DNA of 6,005 nucleotides. Origin: Bacteroidota bacterium (GTDB lineage Bacteria > Bacteroidota > Bacteroidia > Chitinophagales > Chitinophagaceae). The stretch covers positions 1 to 6,005 of the forward strand of contig CANHOY010000109.1 of assembly GCA_947462495.1 (NCBI GenBank). The letters are read 5' to 3'. The translations under genes and the position numbers were made by a program. The first letter of the stretch is position 1. Each line of letters begins with the position of its first letter. Shown here one piece after another: positions 1 to 6,005 of the stretch. The notes below the pieces were generated by a model. That model made no database searches, was not told the DNA's origin, and saw nothing but the letters and a program-made list of their open reading frames with translations.

Positions 1-1499
1 GACCATGCAGTTTCTGCTAAAGCCAAGGCTCTTGGGAAGGTCATATATTCAGCATAAGCGGTGGTACTAATATACTCGGTCCATAAGTTGGCTTGAATAC
101 CAATGATGTGTTTTGTTTGGGCTTCATTTAATTCAGGAAGGTCTGGCTCAAAGGAATAACATTTACTCAATGGCAAGTCACCACCAATGGCTATAGGTTC
201 AGTTTTAGGATTACCTTGGTAATAATCTAAATAAAAATAATCATTGGGAGACATCACCACATCGTGATTTAATTTTGCAGCTTCAATTCCACCGCTGGTT
301 CCTCTCCAAGACATCACCATGGCATTAGGTGACAAGCCTCCTTCTAGTATTTCATCCCATCCCAACATTCGTTTTCCTTTGCTGGTTAAGAATTTATCAA
401 TTCTGCCAATAAAATAACTTTGTAATTCATGCTCATCTTTTAATCCTAATTTTTTAATGAGGTCCTGGCAAAAGCGACTTTGTTTCCATTGGGTTTTTGG
501 ACATTCGTCTCCACCAATATGAATGTATTTACCTGGAAATAAACTAATAACTTCAGTAAGTACATTTTCCATAAAAGTAAAAGTCTCTTCTCTAGGACAA
601 AGCACGTCTTCTGAAACGCCCCATTTGGTGGCTACTTCATAAATTTTATCAGGATTACATCCCAATTGCGGGTAGGCTGCTAAAAGGGCTTGAGAATGGC
701 CGGGCATTTCAATTTCAGGAATAATAGTGATGAATTTTTTATCTGCATAGGCAACTACTTCTTTAATATCTTCTTGCGTATAAAATCCGCCGTAAGGGGT
801 ATGATCAAATTTCATATCATCATATTTCCCGACCATGCTTTCTTTGCGAATGGAACTTATACTAGTTAGTAAAGGATATTTTTTTATTTCAATGCGCCAT
901 CCTTGGTCTTCCGTTAAATGCCAATGAAAAGTATTTAATTTATATACGGCCATTAAATCAATGTAGCGCTTAATAAATGCCACTGGGAAGAAATTTCTAC
1001 CAGCATCTAACATTAATCCACGATAGTTATAGCGGGGGGCATCTTCAATACTACAAGCCGAAGCGGTAGGTGTTTGATTGGATGGGATAGTGCTAAATAC
1101 TTGTGCAGGCATCAATTGAAATAAAGACTGTAAGGCATAAAAAGCACCCTTGCCTGTTTTTGCTATAATATCAATTTTATTGGTGCCAACTTTTAATTGA
1201 TAAGCTTCTTCTGCTAATTGATTATTATAGATAAAATTAATAGCATTAGATTTTGTACTGCCGTTTTTAACCAAAAGCTTTATTCCAAAAGAAGCGTTGA
1301 CTTGATCGGAGAGCATATTAGCCACTGAAGCGAAAGAGGTAGCTCCATTTGTTACCACAATTGAAGTATTGTTCTTAAATGTAAATTGACCTTCTGCAGG
1401 AGTTAATTTTGCAGGTTGGGGTAGGATGGAATAGGTGTTTTGAGCATTTATTTGTACAATCAATAAGAAGCTAAAACAGGCTGACATCAATATTTTCAT
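1..1499 (-). CDS. Secreted GH20 beta-N-acetylhexosaminidase (partial, C-terminus beyond window)
   Basis: A glycoside hydrolase family 20 exo-enzyme that should remove terminal GlcNAc or GalNAc (EC 3.2.1.52) outside the cytoplasm. I translated 499 codons from ATG at 1499-1497; an in-frame TAA at 1520-1518 precedes it. Residues 1-19 form a Sec signal peptide ending INA, then Q. Residues about 22-150 fit the GH20 N-terminal alpha/beta domain. The catalytic barrel begins near YRGLMLDAGR (R160, sugar-binding in the family), followed by HWHLTEDQGWR (192-202), EIEMPGH (262-268) and GGDEC with the D331-E332 pair. In this family the Asp assists the substrate acetamido group and the Glu is the acid/base. 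WDEI (381-384), SWRGT (W398), YLDYY (423-427) and WTEY (473-476) are further active-site motifs. The reading stops at ETAW, near the usual end of the barrel, so any C-terminal module is unseen. It lies 61 bases after the T9SS gene, with no promoter or terminator visible between, so it may be the operon's third gene. Substrate specificity is not readable. Confidence 0.96.
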   Translation of the reverse strand, partial: MKILMSACFSFLLIVQINAQNTYSILPQPAKLTPAEGQFTFKNNTSIVVTNGATSFASVANMLSDQVNASFGIKLLVKNGSTKSNAINFIYNNQLAEEAYQLKVGTNKIDIIAKTGKGAFYALQSLFQLMPAQVFSTIPSNQTPTASACSIEDAPRYNYRGLMLDAGRNFFPVAFIKRYIDLMAVYKLNTFHWHLTEDQGWRIEIKKYPLLTSISSIRKESMVGKYDDMKFDHTPYGGFYTQEDIKEVVAYADKKFITIIPEIEMPGHSQALLAAYPQLGCNPDKIYEVATKWGVSEDVLCPREETFTFMENVLTEVISLFPGKYIHIGGDECPKTQWKQSRFCQDLIKKLGLKDEHELQSYFIGRIDKFLTSKGKRMLGWDEILEGGLSPNAMVMSWRGTSGGIEAAKLNHDVVMSPNDYFYLDYYQGNPKTEPIAIGGDLPLSKCYSFEPDLPELNEAQTKHIIGIQANLWTEYISTTAYAEYMTFPRALALAETAW

Positions 1500-1502
1500 A
1501 GC

Positions 1503-1519
1503 AATCAATTTTGTTGATT
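1503..1519 (-). repeat. Short inverted repeat just before the hexosaminidase start
   Basis: AATCAA and TTGATT pair perfectly around a five-base loop, ending three bases before the ATG on the minus-strand transcript. The stem is only six AT-rich pairs, so it is weak. It could slightly mask the start or be chance. There is no T-run on the transcript side, so it is not a terminator. The rest of the 1500-1560 gap shows no TAnnTTTG element. Confidence 0.2.
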
Positions 1520-1560
1520 AGCTAATATATTTAATAATTTGCTTAGCAGAAGCTTTATTT

Positions 1561-2064
1561 CTAGCTTTTTATGAATTTTACCAAGTCTAGGGTATAGAGT
1601 GACTCTATTTGTATAAAATAAGTGCCAATGGGTAAACTACTTAGATTAAGCAATAAACCTTGGTAAATAGTATAACCAAATTCTTTCTTGCTCAAAATCA
1701 ATTCTCCTGTTGTGGAATAAATAGTTAAGTAGAATAGTTCTTTGAGTAAAGGGGTTCCAATAAATTTAACCTTTGCATTATTCAATACAGGGTTAGGATA
1801 GAATTGTAGACCTAAGGTATTGATGTTTCTTGGTAAAGTACAATTAATAACAAATTCCTCTGGGCCTATATTTATATGTAGTGCATTAATTCCAGTTTGT
1901 ACATCAATACAATTGGATGCACTCTTAAATTGAATAGAAGAAATATTATTAACAAAGGAATTTTTGGACCCGGTGCTGCTTATTAAAAAAGAAGCTTTTA
2001 ATTGAGCTGATAGCGGTTTTGCTAAAAATATAAATAGGACAAATAGCCAGTTAAATAATTTCAC
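1561..2064 (-). CDS. Small secreted protein with T9SS type A C-terminal sorting domain
   Basis: A 167-residue protein of unknown function, probably exported by Sec and then passed by the type IX system to the cell surface or medium. Residues 1-20 are a signal peptide (MK, hydrophobic core, PLSA, then Q21). The last 80 or so residues form the sorting domain: YPNP at 89-92, then beta-rich sequence, IGTYFIQIES at 146-155, and a basic end VKFIKS. The passenger between them is only about 65 residues, rich in Ser and Asn, with two cysteines (C52, C75) that could form a disulfide. The start is GTG at 2064-2062; the frame is closed by the upstream regulator's own TAG at 2070-2068, and the signal peptide begins exactly here. 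That three-base gap implies translational coupling. The short Ser/Asn-rich passenger resembles the short N-terminal parts seen in other Bacteroidota sorting-domain proteins, but I do not recognise a named family. The sorting domain is a firm call; the function is unknown. Confidence 0.88.
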   Translation of the reverse strand: MKLFNWLFVLFIFLAKPLSAQLKASFLISSTGSKNSFVNNISSIQFKSASNCIDVQTGINALHINIGPEEFVINCTLPRNINTLGLQFYPNPVLNNAKVKFIGTPLLKELFYLTIYSTTGELILSKKEFGYTIYQGLLLNLSSLPIGTYFIQIESLYTLDLVKFIKS

Positions 2065-2067
2065 TAA

Positions 2068-2667
2068 CTATTTTTGAAGATGTAAATTGGTTAATGCCCA
2101 TTTTAATAAACTATTGTTTTCGTTGGGTAATTTTAACTTCTTGATGATATTATACCGATGATTGCGAATTGTTTTTTCAGATACAAATAATTCTAAAGCA
2201 ATTTCTTTACTCTTTTTTTGTTGAGAGATTAGATCTAAAATCTTGTATTCTGTCATACTTAATTTTTGAATTACTTCATTTTTTGCATATTTATTTTCAA
2301 TATAATTAAAAGCTCTTTTAACAGTGACTTTTATTTGGTCCTCATTCCAAGGTTTAATAATATAATTCAATGGGTTGGTTAATTCTGCTGTTTCAACAAT
2401 TTGGTAAGTGCTAAATGCAGTCAAATAAATTATTTCAATTTTCGGTAATATAGTAACCGCTTTATTTACAAAATCAATACCAGATTCACTTTGTCCAAGA
2501 TTGATATCACATATAGCTAAATTGGGTTTGAATGCCCTTAATTGATGGATGGCATCTTCGTAATTATGAAGCAAAATGGTATTGTATCCGGCTTGATTTA
2601 GTAATTCTTGTAAATCAATTCCTACAATTATATCATCTTCCAGAATTAATATCTTATTGTATAACAT
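2068..2667 (-). CDS. LuxR/NarL-type two-component response regulator, no kinase in the window
   Basis: A 199-residue cytoplasmic transcription regulator, counted from ATG at 2667-2665. The receiver domain (about 1-120) has the acidic cluster E10-D11-D12, phosphoacceptor D54 in AICDINLG, T83 in YLTAF, and K105 in IIKPW, so phosphorylation looks intact. A LuxR/GerE helix-turn-helix follows (about 138-197): MTEYKILDLI, KSKEIALELFVSEKTIRNH, then the NIIKKLKL recognition-helix end. This start puts the first strand KILILEDD where the family normally has it. An in-frame ATG at 2703 and a TTG at 2721 would add 12 or 18 residues of unusual hydrophobic and basic sequence, which I consider leader. There is no Shine-Dalgarno sequence. 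No histidine kinase lies in the window, so the sensor is elsewhere or beyond the edges. It is followed three bases later by the T9SS protein gene and is divergent from the fibre gene. Targets are unknown; its own promoter region is the obvious candidate. Confidence 0.93.
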   Translation of the reverse strand: MLYNKILILEDDIIVGIDLQELLNQAGYNTILLHNYEDAIHQLRAFKPNLAICDINLGQSESGIDFVNKAVTILPKIEIIYLTAFSTYQIVETAELTNPLNYIIKPWNEDQIKVTVKRAFNYIENKYAKNEVIQKLSMTEYKILDLISQQKKSKEIALELFVSEKTIRNHRYNIIKKLKLPNENNSLLKWALTNLHLQK

Positions 2668-2751
2668 GATGTATTTAAAAAAAATTTTAACTTCTATAAA
2701 CATATCCTTTTTTATTTGCAAAAAAATTATTTTAATTACTTAGCCATTTAA

Positions 2752-2769
2752 TTGAGGCCTAGGACCCAA
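2752..2769. promoter_or_regulatory. Imperfect GC-rich palindrome, candidate operator
   Basis: TTGAGGCCTAGGACCCAA is symmetric about CCTAGG, with seven of nine base pairs matching (2755/2766 and 2757/2764 fail). It is the only GC-rich patch in the otherwise very AT-rich space between the divergent regulator and fibre genes, and it overlaps the candidate -7 box of the regulator by three bases. A dimeric protein such as the LuxR-type regulator could bind here. That role is inference; the symmetry and base composition are seen directly. Confidence 0.35.
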
Positions 2770-2774
2770 ACATA
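2767..2774 (-). promoter_or_regulatory. Candidate Bacteroidota -7 promoter element for the regulator operon
   Basis: The minus strand reads TATGTTTG, an exact match to the Bacteroidota primary sigma factor -7 consensus TAnnTTTG. It lies about 95 bases upstream of the chosen regulator start, which would leave a leader of roughly 90 bases. I see no good TTTG-type -33 element at the usual distance upstream, so the assignment rests on the -7 match and its position. Confidence 0.35.
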
Positions 2775-2784
2775 ATTTCATTTT

Positions 2785-2812
2785 TTGCATTTAATTTTAC
2801 CAGCGTTAAAAT
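2785..2812 (+). promoter_or_regulatory. Weak candidate promoter for the fibre gene
   Basis: TTGCAT (2785-2790) and TAAAAT (2807-2812) are separated by 16 bases and sit 29 bases upstream of the fibre ATG. This resembles a classical -35/-10 pair but not the TAnnTTTG element preferred in Bacteroidota, and I found no such element on this strand in the intergenic region. ATTTTA and TAAAAT (2794-2799, 2807-2812) also form a short inverted repeat. In a region this AT-rich both may be chance. Confidence 0.2.
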
Positions 2813-2840
2813 AAAATCATCCAACATTGAAACATATATA

Positions 2841-5800
2841 ATGAAAATATATATAAAAATTATTGTATTACTTACTTATATATTGTTTTCAAATTCACTT
2901 TCTGCACAAGTCCATAACAATGGTATTTTTTTTCAGGCCATTGCAAGAGACCTGTTTACAAATCCTGCTAAAGAAAAGAATATATATGTTGAATCAAGTA
3001 TAATTCAGTATACTGAAACTGGAAATAAAGTATTTATAGAGCAACATCAAACGACAACAGATGCCTTTGGGGTATTTAATATTACTTTAGGTGGGGGTAA
3101 ATGGATAAATGGAGTGGCAAAAAATTTGACATCTATAGATTGGGCCAATGGCCCCTTTTTTTTGAATATAAAAATTTCAATTACCCCTAATGCACCTGCT
3201 TTAGATTGGAATTTTGCAAAAGAGTGGATTGATTTAGGATCTACTCCCTTTGGAACAGTGCCATATGCTTTATACAGTGGTAGCTCAGTGGATGTAAATA
3301 ACAAATTGTCTATCGCCGACACGGCTAAAATGCTAAGTAATTTAGCTAGTCTAGATAAACTTAATGGGCTTGCTGAAAATATTAAAACAAAATTAAATAG
3401 CACTGATACTGCTGCTATGTTAATACCCTATAAAAACTCAATACTTAGCTTATCAAAGGGGTCTATTTTTAATGATTCGGTTTTGACTAAGGTGAACACC
3501 GTGCTAGATTTAAAATTAAATACAAGTGATAGCTCCACTATTTTTGTTACACCCTATCAATTAGCCGCAAAAACTTTTGATACGAGCTTTCTTACTAATA
3601 GAATCAATTTAAAATTAAATTTAGCAGATAGCGTTATTTCCTATGTTACTCCTTCTCAATTGGCTTCAAAGACATTTGACATAACACCAATTAATACAAG
3701 TATAGCAACGAAATTAAATTTAACTGATACGATCACTTTATCAAATAGAATCAACCTAAAACTTACTTCTTCTGATACTGCTACCATGTTAAATAATCGG
3801 ATTATTAGAGATACCTCTTTTCTTTTACAAAAAAGGGATACCACTTCCTTATCCACTAGAATTAATGCCAAGATGGATACAATTAATAAGTCTATTGATT
3901 TGTCCCTTACAACTGAACAAAATAATATAAAATTTCCAACTGCATTAGCAGTTACAACCTATGTTACTCAAGTGGCAAACACTATTACTGCAGGGGGTGC
4001 TAGTCCAGCTACAATGTTAGACTATGGCTTAATTAAATTAGCAGGGGATTTATCCAATACGCCTGCTTTGCCTTTAATTACAGCCAACGCGATTACTTCT
4101 TCAAAAATTTTAGATGGCACCATTGCTACTTCAGATTTAGCTGATGCAAGTATTACTAATATTAAATTAGCTGGTAGTATTTCTGCAGATAAACTATTAG
4201 GAACTATTCCAGCTTCTAAATTAGTAGCAACCGACCTAACAACATTAGGTACTATCCTAACGGGTACATGGAGTGCCACTGCTATTGATATTGCACATGG
4301 TGGAACAGGCGCCGTATCAGCAGTGGCTGCAAGAACGAGTTTAGGGCTATTAATTGGTTCCGATGTATTAGCATTTAGAACTTTTGGTTCAGCGGCCAAT
4401 AATAACACATCAGATTTTGAAGTTCCAGTAAGTTTTTCTTCGCCCTTATCAAGATCCATTAATACCATATCAATACCTGTTGCCTCCTCCTCCGAGAATG
4501 GCTATTTGAGTAGTGTCGATTGGAATACATTTAATAATAAACAACCCTTAATCACTGCATCTAATACTATTAATAAATATTGGAATGGGTATAAAGCTTT
4601 TGTTTCTTTAAATACCGATTCCATTACAGAGGGTAGTGCCAATAAATATTATACAGATACTAGATCCAGAAATGCATTTGGTTTAACGGTTACTAATAAT
4701 AGTGGAGCCTCTACTTATAGTTCAACAACGGGTATATTAAATGTACCCACCTATACCTTATCTGGTTTAGGTGGGCAAGTTCAATTAAATGGTACTGGTT
4801 TCGTAAAAGCAACTGGAACTAGTATAAGTTATGACAATGCTACTTACTTAACAGGCAATCAATCGATTACTTTAAGTGGAGATATTACTGGGTCGGGTAC
4901 TACTTCTATTACAACCACTGTAATTAATATTAATGGTCAAAAAATGGCTAGTTTAAGTACAGGAGTTTTAAAAAACACAACAGGCACAGGTGTCCCAAGT
5001 ATTGCAGTGGCAGGTACTGATTATGAAAATCCCTTACTATTTTCTGCACCGCTTTCTAGAACAACCAACACTATTTCAATTCCTGTGGCAACTACTTCCA
5101 CGAATGGTTATTTAAATAGTACCGATTGGAATACCTTTAATAATAAGCAGCCATTAATAACCGCTTCTACTAGCACGAATAAATATTGGAATGGGTATAA
5201 AGCATTTGTTACCCTCAATGCTGACTCTATTACGGAAGGAACAACGAATAAATTTTACACCGATACAAGAGCAAGAAATTCATTTGCTTTAACTGTTACT
5301 AATAGTAGTGGCGCATCCACGTATAGTTCCACTTCTGGCATTTTAAATGTGCCTACTTATACCTTATCGGGTTTAGGAGGGCAAGTTCAATTAAATGGTA
5401 CTGGTTTGGTTAAAGCTTCAGGTACTAGTATCAGTTATGATAATACAACTTATATAAATACGGGAGATACTGCATCTATGCTTTTAAATCGACTAAAAAT
5501 TACTGACACATCTAGTATGCTATCTACAAGGCTTAAAGTTTCTGATACTGCTTCCATGCTTTCTTCTAGGTTTGCTCGTGACACGGTGGCCTTGTCTAAT
5601 CGAATTAATTTAAAATTAGATAGAAGCAATCCTACTATAACGGGTTTGGTTTTGATAGATACAATTAAAGCTACTAGGTATTCTTCTTTGGCACAACCAA
5701 CGAGTATTGCTGCGGCTTCCCCCACTAATATTAATTTAAGTTTGGGCAATATTTTCACTATTGCAATGGGTACGACCATTAGTTCCTTAACTTTTACCAA

Positions 5801-5996
5801 TCCTGCAATTGGTACATATCTAATCAAATTTGTACAAGATGCGACTGGCAATAGAGAAGTGACCACTTGGCCTGCTAATTTAAAATGGGCAGGAGGAACG
5901 CAGCCTACTTTTACCAATGCAGCTTCAAAAATTGATATTGTAACCTTAATTTATGATGGTACTAATTATTATGGGGCCATTGTTCAAAATTTCTAA
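2841..5996 (+). CDS. Secreted fibre-like protein with phage tail-fibre-type repeats
   Basis: A 1051-residue protein, probably a surface-exposed or released fibre; the ligand is unknown. Residues 1-22 are a signal peptide (LSA, then Q). Residues 23-148 form an N-terminal domain I recognise from Bacteroidota secreted and fibre proteins: GIFFQAIARD, TTTDAFGVFNITLGGG, IDWANGPFFLNI, VPYALYSG. Residues about 155-347 are a shaft of degenerate repeats built on DTAxML and NRINLKL. Residues 390-505 hold tail-fibre motifs such as YGLIKLAGDL, LTGTWSATAI and GGTGA. Residues 532-669 and 734-871 are duplicated, each with DWNTFNNKQ and an SITEG...YTDTR stretch like those in phage tail proteins. Shaft repeats return at 876-926. 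Residues about 960-1051 resemble tail-fibre tip domains (TTWPANLKW, YDGTNYYG). There is no cysteine. I see neither a T9SS sorting domain nor an S74 self-cleaving chaperone at the end. No phage genes are visible beside it. Role as adhesin is inference. Confidence 0.9.
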   Translation: MKIYIKIIVLLTYILFSNSLSAQVHNNGIFFQAIARDLFTNPAKEKNIYVESSIIQYTETGNKVFIEQHQTTTDAFGVFNITLGGGKWINGVAKNLTSIDWANGPFFLNIKISITPNAPALDWNFAKEWIDLGSTPFGTVPYALYSGSSVDVNNKLSIADTAKMLSNLASLDKLNGLAENIKTKLNSTDTAAMLIPYKNSILSLSKGSIFNDSVLTKVNTVLDLKLNTSDSSTIFVTPYQLAAKTFDTSFLTNRINLKLNLADSVISYVTPSQLASKTFDITPINTSIATKLNLTDTITLSNRINLKLTSSDTATMLNNRIIRDTSFLLQKRDTTSLSTRINAKMDTINKSIDLSLTTEQNNIKFPTALAVTTYVTQVANTITAGGASPATMLDYGLIKLAGDLSNTPALPLITANAITSSKILDGTIATSDLADASITNIKLAGSISADKLLGTIPASKLVATDLTTLGTILTGTWSATAIDIAHGGTGAVSAVAARTSLGLLIGSDVLAFRTFGSAANNNTSDFEVPVSFSSPLSRSINTISIPVASSSENGYLSSVDWNTFNNKQPLITASNTINKYWNGYKAFVSLNTDSITEGSANKYYTDTRSRNAFGLTVTNNSGASTYSSTTGILNVPTYTLSGLGGQVQLNGTGFVKATGTSISYDNATYLTGNQSITLSGDITGSGTTSITTTVININGQKMASLSTGVLKNTTGTGVPSIAVAGTDYENPLLFSAPLSRTTNTISIPVATTSTNGYLNSTDWNTFNNKQPLITASTSTNKYWNGYKAFVTLNADSITEGTTNKFYTDTRARNSFALTVTNSSGASTYSSTSGILNVPTYTLSGLGGQVQLNGTGLVKASGTSISYDNTTYINTGDTASMLLNRLKITDTSSMLSTRLKVSDTASMLSSRFARDTVALSNRINLKLDRSNPTITGLVLIDTIKATRYSSLAQPTSIAAASPTNINLSLGNIFTIAMGTTISSLTFTNPAIGTYLIKFVQDATGNREVTTWPANLKWAGGTQPTFTNAASKIDIVTLIYDGTNYYGAIVQNF
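3303..3881 (+). repeat. N-terminal shaft repeats (residues 155-347 of the fibre protein)
   Basis: Degenerate protein-level repeats: DTAKML (160-165), DTAAML (189-194) and DTATML (312-317); NRINLKL at 253-259 and 302-308; and a pair of VTPYQLAAKTFD (236-247) and VTPSQLASKTFD (269-280), 33 residues apart. Regular Leu/Ile and Asp/Thr spacing suggests an elongated trimeric or helical stalk, which is inference. DNA copies differ at many third positions, so these are old repeats kept by selection on the protein. Confidence 0.7.
4434..4847 (+). repeat. Long internal repeat, copy A (fibre residues 532-669)
   Basis: Copy A runs from FSSPLSRS to SYDNATY. It matches copy B (734-871) without gaps at about 114 of 138 residues by hand count, with a period of 202 residues (606 bases). 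The most constant stretch is LNVPTYTLSGLGGQVQLNG. Many codons differ silently between copies. Confidence 0.92.
5040..5453 (+). repeat. Long internal repeat, copy B (fibre residues 734-871)
   Basis: Copy B runs from FSAPLSRT to SYDNTTY and is the ungapped partner of copy A. The spacer between them (670-733) has its own tail-fibre motifs, SGDITGSGTTSIT and KNTTGTGVPSIAVAGTDY, and is not duplicated within this gene. Differences are mostly conservative (S/T, A/S, Y/F). Confidence 0.92.
5466..5630 (+). repeat. C-terminal return of the shaft repeats (fibre residues 876-930)
   Basis: DTASML (876-881), DTSSML (889-894) and DTASML (902-907) are 13 residues apart, followed by NRINLKL at 920-926. These are the same motifs as in the N-terminal shaft, about 550 residues earlier, but here in a much more regular 13-residue register. 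They probably form a short stalk holding the C-terminal tip domain. Confidence 0.75.
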
Positions 5997-6005
5997 AAAA
6001 TAGGA

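Noticed and set aside
1476..1499. Possible lipoprotein signal in the hexosaminidase (SAC at residues 6-8)
   Set aside because: The cysteine is at position 8, before any hydrophobic core, so it cannot be a normal lipobox; cleavage after INA at 17-19 fits better.
1521..1553. GCTAA/TTAGC and GCTT/AAGC short inverted repeats as a terminator after the T9SS gene
   Set aside because: Stems are four or five pairs and no T-run follows on the minus-strand transcript.
1561..2667. Regulator and T9SS protein as one gene broken by a stop codon, since they share a frame
   Set aside because: The second product begins with a complete signal peptide right at the GTG, which would be senseless inside a cytoplasmic regulator, and each protein is complete in itself.
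2668..2721. N-terminal extension of the response regulator by 12 or 18 residues
   Set aside because: The longest version needs a TTG start, and both add sequence not seen before the first receiver strand in this family; ATG at 2667 fits the domain boundary.
3047..3403. Open frame of 118 codons on the minus strand inside the fibre gene; similar ones at 3656-3871, 4022-4468 and 5450-5917
   Set aside because: All are antisense to a clear coding gene, have no recognisable domain or signal peptide, and have the low-complexity composition expected of the complement of Ser/Thr-rich repeats.
2841..5996. The fibre gene as part of a prophage
   Set aside because: It has a Sec signal peptide and a Bacteroidota secreted-protein N-terminal domain, and the other three genes are ordinary chromosomal types; no phage structural, integrase or lysis gene is visible in the window.

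Overview
The window looks like chromosomal DNA of a Bacteroidota bacterium, possibly a Chitinophagia or Flavobacteriia relative. The sequence is AT-rich. One product ends in a type A sorting domain of the type IX secretion system (T9SS), which is essentially confined to this phylum. None of the four genes has a recognisable Shine-Dalgarno sequence, as is usual there. The only convincing promoter core matches the Bacteroidota -7 consensus TAnnTTTG. The exact genus cannot be told from this window.

Layout. Three genes lie on the minus strand, reading right to left: a LuxR/NarL-type response regulator (2667 to 2068), a very small T9SS-sorted protein that starts with GTG three bases after the regulator's stop (2064 to 1561), and a secreted GH20 beta-N-acetylhexosaminidase (1499 to beyond position 1, cut by the window edge). 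A 173-base intergenic region (2668-2840) separates the regulator from a divergent 1051-residue secreted fibre-like protein on the plus strand (2841-5996). It holds a candidate -7 element for the regulator and a GC-rich imperfect palindrome. The last nine bases hold nothing identifiable.

How the genes may work together. Every product except the regulator carries a Sec signal peptide, so this is a cell-surface or extracellular locus. The hexosaminidase would release terminal GlcNAc or GalNAc from chitin oligomers, glycans or peptidoglycan fragments. The big protein joins an N-terminal domain typical of Bacteroidota secreted proteins to a long cysteine-free shaft made of motifs known from phage tail fibres, including a near-exact internal duplication with a 202-residue period and a tail-fibre-like C-terminal tip. 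The regulator has a full set of phosphorylation residues but no kinase in the window. It is translationally linked to the mini T9SS protein, and its promoter faces that of the fibre gene, so shared control is plausible but not shown.

The parts least explained are the bacterial tail-fibre-like protein and the regulator plus mini-T9SS pair next to it.
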